Assembly: GCA_902776645.1 (NCBI GenBank)
Contig: CACYQT010000046.1
Coordinates: 1 to 64,000 of the forward strand
Direction: 5' to 3'
DNA from: an uncultured bacterium
GTDB taxonomy: Bacteria; Verrucomicrobiota; Lentisphaeria; Oligosphaerales; Oligosphaeraceae
Length of the DNA: 64,000 nucleotides
This document shows, piece after piece, positions 42,608 through 51,956 of this stretch; the stretch's first letter is position 1; every line of letters starts with the position of its first letter. Position numbers and translations under genes: made by a program. Under the pieces are notes generated by a model that was not told the origin of the DNA, searched no databases, and was given only the letters and a program-made list of their open reading frames with translations.

Positions 42608-44464
42608 ATGGAATTGCGAAAAACATTTGGCCGGTTTGTCGATGGCGGCGCATTGACGCCGAAGGGATGGTTGCGTCGTCAGCTGCAGTTGCAGGCGGAT
42701 GGACAGGCCGGTAACCTTGATAAATTCTGGCCGGATGTGAAGGATTCCGCTTGGATCGGCGGCAAGGCGGAAGGTTGGGAGCGCGTGCCATATTGGCTGG
42801 ACGGTTTCATTGATCTGGCCTGGCTGCTGGACGACGACGATATGAAAGCCCGCGCAAAGCGTTACATCGACGCCATTTTCGCGAACCAGTGCGCCGATGG
42901 ATGGATTTGCCCATGCCCTGTCGAGAAGCGGGCGGACTACGACATGTGGTCGTTGTTCCTGCTGGCGAAAGTGCTTCATGTGTGGCATCGTCGGACGGGC
43001 GACCCGCGGGTCGCCCCTGCGCTGATGGAGGCGTTCCGCCAGCTCAGAAGCCATTTGGCGGCGAATCCGCTGAAGAACTGGGGGAAGTACCGCTGGTACG
43101 AAGGGCTTGGGGCTCTGGCATGGCTGTTTGAGGAGACGAAGGAGCCCTGGCTGCTGGTGCTGGCGGAGCGGATTCGGCAGCAAAGCTATGATTATCCGTC
43201 GCTTGCGGCGAACTGGCCCTATACGTCAAAGGCCAAGAAATGGACGTTTGAGGAGCATGTCGTCAATCTCGGCATGGTGATTCATTCGGAGCTGTTCTAC
43301 CAAAGGCTGCATCCGGAATCGAATACGGACGGCGAGGCGTTCGCGGAGACGATGCTGGCGAATCTCATGAAATACCACAGCATGGCGACCGGCATGTTCA
43401 CGGGCGATGAATGCGTCTCGGGAGACAGCCCGTCGCAGGGCACGGAACTGTGCGCCGTTGTGGAAGCCATGTATTCAGAGGAACTTCTGCTGGCGGCCAC
43501 GGGCCATCCCGTGTGGGGCGACCGTCTGGAGAAACTGGCCTTCAACGCGTTGCCGGCCGCCTGTTCGGCGGACATGTGGACGCATCAGTACGACCACGCC
43601 ACCAACCAGATCGGCTGCCAGAAGGAGCCGACCCCCATTTGGAGCACCAACGGGCCGGAGGCCCATCTCTTCGGTTTGGAGCCAAATTACGGTTGCTGCA
43701 CGGCGAACCATGGGCAGGGATGGCCGAAACTGGCCGCCTCCGCCTTCCTGCTCGGTGACCGTTCCATTATCTCCGCGTTGATGCTGCCATGCCGTCTGGA
43801 GACAGAAATCGACGGCGCGCAGATTGTCTGCGACGTCGAGACGGACTACCCGTTCCGCGACACGGCGACCTATATGATCACCGTCTCACAGCCGGTCGCA
43901 TTTGACTTGAAGATCCGTATTCCGGGCTTTGCGAAGGCCGCTGAGATCGACGGCAAGTCTGTGAAGACAGGCGAGTTCCATGTGATTTCCAAGACGTGGG
44001 AAGGCAAGACCGAATTGAAGGTGAAGCTGACGTTCGAGCCGCAGTTCGTGGAGCGTCCGCGCGGCATGTCCGTCCTGTGGCGCGGCCCGTTGCTGTTCTC
44101 CCTGCCGATTCCGTCACGTTCGGAAAAACATGAATATGTGCGGGACGGCGTCGAACGGAAGTTCCCGTACTGCGACTACGAATACTTCGCGACGGCGCCG
44201 TGGAACTATGGATTCGCGGGACAACCCGTTGGCGTTGAGGAACATCCATTGCCGGATATGCCGTTTGCGGAAGACTGTCCGCCCATCACGATCACCATCC
44301 CGATGGCGCGGATCCCATGGGCGATCCATGAGAAGAGCCTCGCGATCGCGGCGCCGCAACCGTCGTCGTTGACGCCGGAGGGACCGGCAGAGCAAAAGAC
44401 GTTGATTCCTTTCGGTTCGACGATGCTGCGGATGACGGAAATGCCGATCGTCAAGGCGGACTGA
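42608..44464 (+). CDS. GH127-family (beta-L-arabinofuranosidase-like) glycoside hydrolase
   Basis: Start 42608 is preferred because AAAGGA sits 6 bases upstream. An in-frame ATG two codons earlier and one 20 codons upstream have worse spacing. The 618-residue protein is an (alpha/alpha)6 barrel (VPYWLDGFIDLAWLL, ADYDMWSLFLLAKVL) followed by beta domains. The NYGCCTANHGQGWPKLA segment holds the vicinal Cys pair that, with a Glu and further Cys, forms the Zn-thiolate site of GH127/GH146. No signal peptide is present, so it acts on imported oligosaccharides. The substrate is probably an L-arabinofuranoside or related sugar. Confidence 0.85.
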   Translation: MELRKTFGRFVDGGALTPKGWLRRQLQLQADGQAGNLDKFWPDVKDSAWIGGKAEGWERVPYWLDGFIDLAWLLDDDDMKARAKRYIDAIFANQCADGWICPCPVEKRADYDMWSLFLLAKVLHVWHRRTGDPRVAPALMEAFRQLRSHLAANPLKNWGKYRWYEGLGALAWLFEETKEPWLLVLAERIRQQSYDYPSLAANWPYTSKAKKWTFEEHVVNLGMVIHSELFYQRLHPESNTDGEAFAETMLANLMKYHSMATGMFTGDECVSGDSPSQGTELCAVVEAMYSEELLLAATGHPVWGDRLEKLAFNALPAACSADMWTHQYDHATNQIGCQKEPTPIWSTNGPEAHLFGLEPNYGCCTANHGQGWPKLAASAFLLGDRSIISALMLPCRLETEIDGAQIVCDVETDYPFRDTATYMITVSQPVAFDLKIRIPGFAKAAEIDGKSVKTGEFHVISKTWEGKTELKVKLTFEPQFVERPRGMSVLWRGPLLFSLPIPSRSEKHEYVRDGVERKFPYCDYEYFATAPWNYGFAGQPVGVEEHPLPDMPFAEDCPPITITIPMARIPWAIHEKSLAIAAPQPSSLTPEGPAEQKTLIPFGSTMLRMTEMPIVKAD

Positions 44465-44517
44465 CAGGAATCCTTATGACTTTTCCTCAGATGGTTAAAG
44501 CACAATCAAATGATTGA

Positions 44518-44705
44518 TGTAGAACCACGAATGGACACTGATGGACACGAACATTGCCTCGCCGCCGGGCCTGCTGCTTCGCAGAGCAAAAAGCTGAAAG
44601 CAGAAAGCTAAAAGCTGAAGAGGCAACGGCTCCGGCGGTTCGGCGGTTGTCATCGCTTCGCGAGGCGGGAACGACATCGTGCGGAAGCTCGCAGCCATGG
44701 AGAAA
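44518..44705. repeat. Long dispersed intergenic repeat, copy 2
   Basis: It repeats the block order of 24300-24535: gaaccacgaatggacactgatgg, then aaagctgaaagc units, then ggctccggcgg and ggcggttgtcatcgcttcgc, then a gaaaacaagaaa tail. The A/T-rich middle is in the opposite orientation. Confidence 0.8.
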
Positions 44706-44759
44706 ATGTTTGCAAAAAACAAGAAACTGACGATAGTAGTACGAAAAACGACTAGTTGC

Positions 44760-44789
44760 TTGATTGATCTTTCTTTACATTATTATAAT
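44760..44789 (+). promoter_or_regulatory. Promoter of the purine salvage operon
   Basis: TTGATT at 44760-44765 and a perfect TATAAT at 44784-44789 are 18 bases apart, 18 bases before the ATG of the permease gene. No purine riboswitch fold is visible in the leader, which would be too short for one. Confidence 0.5.
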
Positions 44790-44806
44790 AAAAAACGGAG
44801 CAGATC

Positions 44807-46213
44807 ATGTTTGAGAAATGGTTTCATTTGAAAGAGCACCACACGGATGTCAAAACGGAAATTCTCGCCGGCGTGACGACGTTTCTGGCGATGGCGTACA
44901 TTCTGGCGGTCAACCCTAACATCCTGTCGGCTTGCGGGATGGACCGTGGCGGCGTGCTGATCGCGACGGCGTTGGCGTCATTCGTGGGAACCGCCCTGAT
45001 GGCGATACTGGCGAACTATCCGTTTGTTCTGGCCCCCGGCATGGGGTTGAACGCCTATTTTACCTACACGGTCTGTCTGACGATGGGCTTCTCCTGGCAG
45101 TTCGCTCTGGCGGCGGTCTATGTGGAAGGCGCTCTCTTCCTGCTGCTTTCGTTGCTTAACGTCCGCGAGGCGATTTTCAACGCAATTCCGCTGGCGCTGA
45201 AAAGCGCGGTGGGCGTGGGCATTGGCCTTTTCATCGCCTTCATTGCGCTTCAGAACGCGCACATCATCGTCGACAGCCCCGCGACGCTGATCACGATCCA
45301 AGGCTTCAATGTCAACAACATCCACACGCACGGCATGTGCGCGATTCTGGCCATGATCGGCGTCATCATCACGGCGGCGCTGATGCAGCGCAAGTTCCGC
45401 GGCAGCATCCTGATCGGCATTCTCGCCACATGGTTCCTCGGCATGATCGCGCAGGCCACGAATTTGTATCAGGTGAATCCTGAACTGGGCTGCTTCTCCC
45501 TTTATCCGAATTTCTCGATATCGGCGTTTTCCGAAACGTTCAAAGGATTCGGAAAAATCTGCGGCGCATTGTTCAAATCATCGGCGTGGACTCAGAAGGA
45601 CTCCGCCCTCACGGGATACGCGCTGCTGGGCTCCATGAACTTCTTCATCATCATGTTCGCCTTCCTGTTCGTCGATTTGTTTGACACGCTCGGCACGCTG
45701 ATCGGCGTTGCGACGAAGGCCGACATGCTGGACAAGAACGGCCGCCTGCCGAAAATCAAAGGCGCTCTGCTGGCCGACTCCATCGCGACGGCCGTCGGCG
45801 CCATTTTCGGCACGTCTACGACCACGACGTTCGTCGAATCCGCGACCGGCGTCGCGGAAGGCGGCCGCACCGGACTGACCGCCTGGACGGCGGCCATCCT
45901 GTTCCTTCTGGCGATCCTGCTTTCGCCGCTGTTCCTGGCGATTCCCGCCTTCGCGACGGCGCCTGCCCTGATCGTCGTCGGTTTCTACATGATGACGACG
46001 ATTGCGCGTATTGATTTCGACAATCTGTACGACGCGATTCCCGCCTACATCACGATCATCGCCATGCCGTTCGCCTACAGTATCAGCGAAGGCATCTGCT
46101 TCGGAATCATCTCCTGGACGATTCTGAACCTCTGCTCCAAGAACTGGCGGAAGGTCAGCCCGCTGATGATTGTCCTGACCATCCTCTTCCTTTTGAAATA
46201 CGCCTTCCTGTAA
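44807..46213 (+). CDS. NCS2-family AzgA/PbuG-like purine permease
   Basis: The 468-residue membrane protein matches the AzgA-like NCS2 subgroup that imports adenine, guanine or hypoxanthine. Motifs are EILAGVTTFLAMAYILAVNP, APGMGLNAYFTY, VGIGLFIAFIALQNA and FDTLGTLIGVATKADMLD, with GTSTTTTFVESATGVAEGGRTG in the second half. A strong ACGGAG site precedes it. The adenine deaminase gene starts 11 bases after its stop, so the operon imports and deaminates adenine. Confidence 0.92.
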   Translation: MFEKWFHLKEHHTDVKTEILAGVTTFLAMAYILAVNPNILSACGMDRGGVLIATALASFVGTALMAILANYPFVLAPGMGLNAYFTYTVCLTMGFSWQFALAAVYVEGALFLLLSLLNVREAIFNAIPLALKSAVGVGIGLFIAFIALQNAHIIVDSPATLITIQGFNVNNIHTHGMCAILAMIGVIITAALMQRKFRGSILIGILATWFLGMIAQATNLYQVNPELGCFSLYPNFSISAFSETFKGFGKICGALFKSSAWTQKDSALTGYALLGSMNFFIIMFAFLFVDLFDTLGTLIGVATKADMLDKNGRLPKIKGALLADSIATAVGAIFGTSTTTTFVESATGVAEGGRTGLTAWTAAILFLLAILLSPLFLAIPAFATAPALIVVGFYMMTTIARIDFDNLYDAIPAYITIIAMPFAYSISEGICFGIISWTILNLCSKNWRKVSPLMIVLTILFLLKYAFL

Positions 46214-46224
46214 TACTAAATAGC

Positions 46225-47874
46225 ATGAAAACAGGTATTTCCGTAGCACTGAAACGCGTCAAGGCCGATCTGGTCATCAAAAACGCGAATATCTTCCATT
46301 TGACGACCGGCAAGTTCGAATTGGCGGACATCGCCATCGTCGACGGCCTGATTGCAGGCATCGGCCATGGCTATCCGGCCGATGCCGAATTTGATGCGCA
46401 GGGGAGGACGGCCGTGCCCGGTTTCATCGACGCGCATGCGCATATCGAATCGTCGATGGTGACGCCGCGGCAGTTCGAGCAATGCGTGCTGCCGCATGGC
46501 GTGACGACCGTGGCGTGCGATCCGCATGAACTGGCGAACGTCGTGGGCGAAGCGGCCTTTGAATATTTCTTCAGTGCTGCGGAAGGCATGGATTTGGACA
46601 TGCAGGTCCGGTTGTCGTCATGCGTTCCCGCCACGCCTTTGGAGACGGCTGGCGCGGCGATTACGGCGGATGTCCTGAAAAATTGGCATCAACGCTATCC
46701 GTCCGCATGGCTGGCGGAATTCATGAACGTGCCCGGCGTGCTGTTTGAAGATCCGGAGGTCATGGCGAAGCTCCGCCTGTTCGACTATATCGACGGCCAT
46801 TGCCCGTTGCTTTCCGGCGACGGACTGAACGCATACGTGTTCACCGGCATCCGCAACTGCCACGAAACAAGCACTGTGCAGGAAGCGGAGGAGAAGATTT
46901 CGCGCGGCATGCACATCTTCATCCGTGAAGGTACCGCGGCAAGGAATCTTGATGAGCTGATGCCGATCATCACGCTTCAGAATGCGCCGTATATCGCGTT
47001 TTGCACGGATGACCGCAATCCGCTGGACATTGCGGAGAAAGGGCATCTCGATTCCATCATCGCCCATGTCATCGCGGCCGGAGTGGATCCGCTGGTGGCG
47101 TACCGCGTGGCGTCCATGTCCGCCTCCGACGTGCTTGGATTGCACGACCGTGGGCTCATCGCCCCCGGAAAACGTGCGGACATCGTCCTTCTGGATGATT
47201 TGAAAACATGCAAGGTGGCCGCCACGTTCACAAAGGGAAAGTTGTTCTCGCCCAATGAAATACCGATATTGGACGCTCCGGATCCATTTCTGCATACGGT
47301 GCATTGCAGGGAAGTTTCGGCAAACGATTTCATCGTTCCAAAGCGCGGCGCGGACACGCCGGTCATCGGCGTTCGCGACGGCAGCATCATCACAGACTAC
47401 CTGCGGATGGATCCGGACAAGGAGGAGGACGTGCTGCCGATGGCCGTATTGGAACGACACGGGAAGAACGGCAACATCGGACATGCGTTCGTCCATGGTT
47501 TCGGCATGAAACGCGGGGCTTTGGCGTCCAGCGTGGGCCATGACTCGCACAATTTGTGCGTCGTTGGAACGAACACGACGGACATGGCTGTCGCCGTGAA
47601 CGCCTTGCGGCAGTCGCAGGGCGGGTTATGCGTGGCGATCGACGGGAACGTTGCCGGACTATTGCCGTTGCCCGTGGCGGGGCTGATGTCCAATTTGCCG
47701 CACGGCGTCGTCGAAAAGCAGATACGCGCCGTGCGAGCGGCGGCGAAACTGACCGGAACGTCGTTGCATGAACCATTTATGATGCTGGCCTTCCTGCCGT
47801 TGCCCGTCATTCCGTTCTTGAAATTGACGGATCGCGGGCTGGTGGATGTGCAGAAGTTCCAGATTATTGGTTAG
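46225..47874 (+). CDS. ade: Adenine deaminase
   Basis: The 549-residue amidohydrolase converts adenine to hypoxanthine and ammonia in purine salvage. It has the family's VPGFIDAHAHIESSMVTP with the metal-binding HAH, VACDPHELANVVG, DGHCPLLSGDGLNAY, FCTDDRNPLDI and the C-terminal GTNTTDMA and LMSNLP segments. Length is typical. It follows the purine permease gene with an 11-base gap and no clear ribosome-binding site, suggesting coupling. Confidence 0.95.
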   Translation: MKTGISVALKRVKADLVIKNANIFHLTTGKFELADIAIVDGLIAGIGHGYPADAEFDAQGRTAVPGFIDAHAHIESSMVTPRQFEQCVLPHGVTTVACDPHELANVVGEAAFEYFFSAAEGMDLDMQVRLSSCVPATPLETAGAAITADVLKNWHQRYPSAWLAEFMNVPGVLFEDPEVMAKLRLFDYIDGHCPLLSGDGLNAYVFTGIRNCHETSTVQEAEEKISRGMHIFIREGTAARNLDELMPIITLQNAPYIAFCTDDRNPLDIAEKGHLDSIIAHVIAAGVDPLVAYRVASMSASDVLGLHDRGLIAPGKRADIVLLDDLKTCKVAATFTKGKLFSPNEIPILDAPDPFLHTVHCREVSANDFIVPKRGADTPVIGVRDGSIITDYLRMDPDKEEDVLPMAVLERHGKNGNIGHAFVHGFGMKRGALASSVGHDSHNLCVVGTNTTDMAVAVNALRQSQGGLCVAIDGNVAGLLPLPVAGLMSNLPHGVVEKQIRAVRAAAKLTGTSLHEPFMMLAFLPLPVIPFLKLTDRGLVDVQKFQIIG

Positions 47875-48079
47875 TGTCGGGAGGGCTGCGCTCCTGCGCG
47901 GCCAATGGTTAGTGGTTAGTGGTTAGTGGTTAGTGTCGGGAGGGCTGCGCTCCTGCGCGGCCGATGGTTAGTGGTTAGTGTCGGGAGGGCTGCGCTCCTG
48001 CGCGGCCAATGGTTAGTGGTTAGTGTCGGGAGGGTTGCGCTCCTGCGTGACCGATGGTTAGTGGTTAGTGGTTAGTGGA
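47870..48079. repeat. Intergenic repeat: four copies of a gttagtg / cgggagggctgcgctcctgc unit
   Basis: Four copies of a unit made of gtcgggagggctgcgctcct, a gcgcggcc[a/g]atg link and one to four ggttagt heptamers fill the gap between ade and the LysR gene. The first copy overlaps the ade stop codon. No gene is present. Confidence 0.85.
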
Positions 48080-48111
48080 GACGATAGGATAATCGATCAT
48101 CGTCTGAGAAT

Positions 48112-49026
48112 ATGAATCTCAAGCAATACAAATATGTCATCGTTCTGGCCGAGGAAGGATCCTTCTCCAAGGCGGCCGACAAGCTGCACATCGCCCAGCC
48201 GTCGCTTAGCCAGTATATCAAGAAAATCGAGACACAAGTGGGTTTCGAACTTTTCAACCGCTCCAACAATGAAGTCGAACTGACGGAGGCTGGGCGGATC
48301 TTCCTGCAGGCCGCGCAAGCCATCCTCAACCAGGAGAAGCAGATGCGCAGCCAGTTGGCCGATTTGGCCGACAACCATATCGGCCATCTCGTCGTCGGCA
48401 TCGCGCCGACACGCTGCCAGTATCTCATGCCGGAGATCGTCAGACGGTTCAAAGCCGTCTTTCCGGGCATGCACATTGTCGTGGAGGAACGCTTCATGAA
48501 AGAACTCATGGAGGACGCGGAGCGCGGCGTCTTCGATCTTTGCGTCGCCACGATGCCAGTCGATGAACAGCAATTCGACATCACGCCGATGATGCGGGAG
48601 GAGGTCATTCTCGCCGTCCCGAAGTCGTTGCCGATTTGCGACGAACTCGCTTCTGGCGCGAAAAACGACCCGTCGCGCATCCATCCGGTCATCGACATCG
48701 TCCGTATCGACGGCGCGCCCTATGTGGCTCTTTTGGACACGCAGCCCACCCAGCGGCAGCTGGCCGAACTCATGGGCAAATATGGTTTTTCTGTGAAGAC
48801 AGCCGTCAAATGCATGAGCATCGAGACGCAGTTCACGATGGTCAAGGAGGGAATCGGCCTCGCGCTCGTCCCCTCCAGCCTCACGAAATACAGCAAGGCG
48901 GAGTCCGTCGCATGCTTCTCGTTGGCGCAGCAACTGCCTTGCCGTGAAATGGTCGTCATCCATCGCAAGGGGCAGTATCTCAGCAAAGCGGCCGAAGAAT
49001 TGAAAAAAATCATGACGTCGATTTGA
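48112..49026 (+). CDS. LysR-family transcriptional regulator
   Basis: The 304-residue protein has an N-terminal winged HTH (KQYKYVIVLAEEGSFSKAADKLHIAQPSLSQYIKKIE, about 3-40), the LTEAGRIFL helix and a C-terminal periplasmic-binding-protein-like effector domain (LVVGIAPTRCQYLMPEIVRRF, GIGLALVPSSL). Length is typical. It lies upstream of and co-directional with a DASS transporter and a porin, which it probably controls in response to their substrate. Two 27-bp direct repeats lie between it and the transporter. Confidence 0.93.
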   Translation: MNLKQYKYVIVLAEEGSFSKAADKLHIAQPSLSQYIKKIETQVGFELFNRSNNEVELTEAGRIFLQAAQAILNQEKQMRSQLADLADNHIGHLVVGIAPTRCQYLMPEIVRRFKAVFPGMHIVVEERFMKELMEDAERGVFDLCVATMPVDEQQFDITPMMREEVILAVPKSLPICDELASGAKNDPSRIHPVIDIVRIDGAPYVALLDTQPTQRQLAELMGKYGFSVKTAVKCMSIETQFTMVKEGIGLALVPSSLTKYSKAESVACFSLAQQLPCREMVVIHRKGQYLSKAAEELKKIMTSI

Positions 49027-49030
49027 CAAT

Positions 49031-49175
49031 AGTCAATCGCCTATGATATTAATAGGTGTTTGATAAAATCGAGCCATTCAAGTGAACCAATGGTTTTTGT
49101 CGGAATTTCATTTCCGCCGAGGCCATTTGTTTTTTTGCTTCGTCTTATAGTCATTCAACTATAATATTAATAGGT
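49031..49175 (+). promoter_or_regulatory. Pair of 27-bp direct repeats, candidate LysR operators/promoter
   Basis: Copies at 49031-49057 and 49149-49175 share agtca at the left and ctat[g/a]atattaataggt at the right. The latter is near-palindromic (ctat...attaatag), as expected of a LysR T-N11-A site. The second copy includes TATAAT (49160-49165) and ends 8 bases before the transporter ATG, so binding there would govern transcription or translation start. Confidence 0.6.
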
Positions 49176-49183
49176 AAACAATC

Positions 49184-50455
49184 ATGGATCCCGCTGTACT
49201 TTCCCTTATCATCTTTACATTCTGCATCATTTTGTTCATCTGGGACAGGCTTCCGATGGCGACCACCGCCATATTGGGCTGTGTCCTCATGGTGATTTTC
49301 AAAATCTGCAACTTCAAGACGGCGTTCGCGCAATGCGCGTCCAGCACGGTCATTTTGACCATCGGCGTCATGATGATCGGGGCGGCCATCAGCGAGACGG
49401 GGCTGGCGGCCACCATTGGCGCATGGATCGTCCGTGTGTCGAAAGGCTCCGAGACGAAGCTCATCATTGGCACGTATCTTGTCTCGGCGGCGATGTCCGC
49501 CTTCCTGACGAATTCCGCCGTTCTGGCGATTTTCATTCCGATCATCATGGGGCTTTCCGCCGCCAACGACAAAATCAAGGCGAAGGATCTCATCATGCCG
49601 ATCGCCTATGGCTGCGTCATCGGCGGCGCCTCCACGCTTGTCGGATCCACGCAGCAGATGACGGCGCAGGGGCTGCTGGAGGAGTCCGGAGCGCGGTTGT
49701 TCAAGACATTTGATTTCACGTTGGTCGGCGGCGTGCTCGTCATTCTCGGACTTGTCTACTGCCTGACGGCGGGGCGGTTCCTTGGCGACAAGATCTGGGG
49801 CAAACGCCCGGACGACGACGCCGACTACGACATCCATCCCGTCGCGGCGAACTACAAGAAATCGAAGATGATTATCATGGCGGTCATCTTCCTTCTGACG
49901 GTTGTCTTCTATATCACGGAATGGATTCCTTTGGCTATTACAAGTAGCACGGCTGCGATCCTGTGCATCATCACGGGCTGCATCCCGCAGAAGAAGGCTT
50001 TCACCGCCGTCAACTGGAACATCGTCGGCCGTCTGGCTGGCTGCCTTGGCCTGGCCAAGGCGTTGGAATCCGCAGGTGGAACGAAGCTCATCGCGCAGGC
50101 GTTCTCCAATGTCGTGGGCGATTCGCTCAGCCCCTTCCTGCTGTTCGCGATTCTCGTGCTACTTGTGCAGGTCGTCAGCGAATTCATGTCCAATTCCACC
50201 GCTATTCTGATCGTCCTGCCGATTGTGCTGTCCATTGCGCCGCAACTGCATCTGAATCCGTATAGCTTTGCGTTGGGCATCACGCTGGCCTCCGGTGTGG
50301 CCCTCAGCTGCCCGCTGGCCAGTTCCACGCTGGGCATGTCCATGTCCGTCGGATATAAATTCAACGACTATTTCAAGTATTCCATATTTTATGACATCCT
50401 CGCATATCTTGTCATCATCGCCATGGTGCCTGCCATCTATGGCCTGACCATCTAG
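49184..50455 (+). CDS. DASS/SLC13-family (ion transporter superfamily) anion transporter
   Basis: The 423-residue membrane protein has about eleven TM helices and duplicated hairpin motifs: SAFLTNSAVLAIFIPI in the first half and SEFMSNSTAILIVLPI in the second, as in Na+-coupled dicarboxylate/sulfate carriers. GGASTLVGSTQQM and SCPLASSTLGMSMS are the paired substrate-binding loops. The substrate is probably a di- or tricarboxylate or similar anion. The porin gene follows by 18 bases. Confidence 0.85.
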   Translation: MDPAVLSLIIFTFCIILFIWDRLPMATTAILGCVLMVIFKICNFKTAFAQCASSTVILTIGVMMIGAAISETGLAATIGAWIVRVSKGSETKLIIGTYLVSAAMSAFLTNSAVLAIFIPIIMGLSAANDKIKAKDLIMPIAYGCVIGGASTLVGSTQQMTAQGLLEESGARLFKTFDFTLVGGVLVILGLVYCLTAGRFLGDKIWGKRPDDDADYDIHPVAANYKKSKMIIMAVIFLLTVVFYITEWIPLAITSSTAAILCIITGCIPQKKAFTAVNWNIVGRLAGCLGLAKALESAGGTKLIAQAFSNVVGDSLSPFLLFAILVLLVQVVSEFMSNSTAILIVLPIVLSIAPQLHLNPYSFALGITLASGVALSCPLASSTLGMSMSVGYKFNDYFKYSIFYDILAYLVIIAMVPAIYGLTI

Positions 50456-50473
50456 TAAAAAGGGAGCAAGACA

Positions 50474-51880
50474 ATGAACTTCAAGAATTTATTCTTTTCT
50501 TTCCTGCTTTTGCTTGGCATGATGGCGACTGCGCAGGATTTGCTTCCAAAAGACGACGACTGGACGATCGTGCCCCATTTGCATTGGCGTCTCCGCTATG
50601 ATGTGCAAAGCGATGAAGCCAAAGATCCGACGGGCCATAAGATGAGCGGCGGCAAACACAAATACGGCCCGCATCCCAGCCAGTATTTTGATTCGCGGAC
50701 GAAAGCGTGGATCAATGGCGCGTCCAAGTCGCTCGGCATGGATTTCCGCATCATGCTCGCCAACCGTTCCATGTACTATCTAACGGATTGGGAAGAAAAG
50801 AACAACTACGGCACGACGCATTTCAGCGCTCCAGACTCTTTGTATTTCTACGAATTGTACGCCAATTTCACGAAGCTCGGAATCGAAGGTCTTTCCATAA
50901 AGCTTGGGCGGCAGACGATTACGCTCGGCAACGGTCTCATCATCCGCGACGGCGTGTCAAGCCTCTGGCCAACGTATTTCAACGGCGCCGTCATGACATA
51001 CGTCGAAGGCTCCAACACCTTGAAGGCCATTGCCTTGTACGACTATTGGCGGGATCCGTTCGCCGTGAACCTCCGTTGGGACCGCGAAGACTACCCCAAC
51101 GGCCGCGGCCGTGCCGTCAATCCCGGAAATATCACGACATTAGCGCTTTATGATACGTATGAACTCGCCAAGCCGTTCAATTTCGATGTCTATTACGTCT
51201 ACAACCATGTGGTGGCCGACCGCAATGGACGTCGCGACAAGAAGCTTCCCAACGACTGGGACGATCTTTGCATGCACACGGTCGGCACACGCCTCTTCGG
51301 CGACATCACGCCTGTCTGGGGCTATAGCGCCGAATTCGCGCAGCAGTTGGGGCAATGGGAGAAAAACGATAACGAAAGCCCTATGCAGGGCCGTATGTGC
51401 GATTTGCGACTTGCATGGAAAATCGGCAGGGCGTTTGAATCCGATTGGGCCAAAAGTACGAATCCTGTCTGGAGTTTCAGCTACACGAACTGGACGGGCG
51501 ACAAGAACGGGACGGACCGATATGAAGGATGGTACTCCCTCCAGTCCTATTTCAATGGTCTTTTCGGTGACGAACTTTCCAATCGCGGCGGCGTCCCCTG
51601 CGGCTCCATGTGGACCAACCTGCAGGCCTTCCATACGGATTTGAAATTCAAACCGTTATCAAAACTGACGGTCACGGGGGGCAGCACATATTTTCGCGCG
51701 AATGAATTCGCGGATGGCCGCAACGTCGGCGTGGTGATCTATGGCGTCACCAACTACCAGATTACCAAACGTTTAAGCATCAAGACCATCCTCTCCCACA
51801 TGTTCTACGGCGACTACTACGGCTCCAACCGCAACGACGGCGGTTTCTGGGGGCGCGTTGAATTGAATTACTATTGGTAA
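50474..51880 (+). CDS. Outer-membrane beta-barrel porin (alginate-export-domain type)
   Basis: The 468-residue protein has a signal peptide (about 1-21, ending ATAQ). Its mature part is rich in alternating aromatic and polar residues and ends in an aromatic Trp, as outer-membrane barrels do. Motifs include RTKAWINGASKSLGMDFRIML, YELYANFTKLG, SIKLGRQTITLGNGLIIRDG and a C-terminal RVELNYYW. These match AlgE-like/alginate-export family porins. It probably admits the substrate of the adjoining transporter. The ribosome-binding site is AGGGAG. Confidence 0.8.
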   Translation: MNFKNLFFSFLLLLGMMATAQDLLPKDDDWTIVPHLHWRLRYDVQSDEAKDPTGHKMSGGKHKYGPHPSQYFDSRTKAWINGASKSLGMDFRIMLANRSMYYLTDWEEKNNYGTTHFSAPDSLYFYELYANFTKLGIEGLSIKLGRQTITLGNGLIIRDGVSSLWPTYFNGAVMTYVEGSNTLKAIALYDYWRDPFAVNLRWDREDYPNGRGRAVNPGNITTLALYDTYELAKPFNFDVYYVYNHVVADRNGRRDKKLPNDWDDLCMHTVGTRLFGDITPVWGYSAEFAQQLGQWEKNDNESPMQGRMCDLRLAWKIGRAFESDWAKSTNPVWSFSYTNWTGDKNGTDRYEGWYSLQSYFNGLFGDELSNRGGVPCGSMWTNLQAFHTDLKFKPLSKLTVTGGSTYFRANEFADGRNVGVVIYGVTNYQITKRLSIKTILSHMFYGDYYGSNRNDGGFWGRVELNYYW

Positions 51881-51900
51881 ACAATGCTTTTCCCGTAAAA

Positions 51901-51942
51901 CGCAAACAGCCCGCAGGAAAACAATCCTGCGGGCTGTTTGCG
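51901..51942. terminator. Bidirectional terminator between convergent genes
   Basis: A perfect 18-bp stem (51901-51918 with 51925-51942) with an aaacaa loop separates the porin gene from the convergent glycosyltransferase gene. Confidence 0.85.
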
Positions 51943-51956
51943 TGATGGGCAAGAGA

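Noticed and set aside
44706-44806. Purine riboswitch before the purine permease gene
   Set aside because: No three-way junction can be drawn and the leader after the TATAAT box is only about 12-18 bases.
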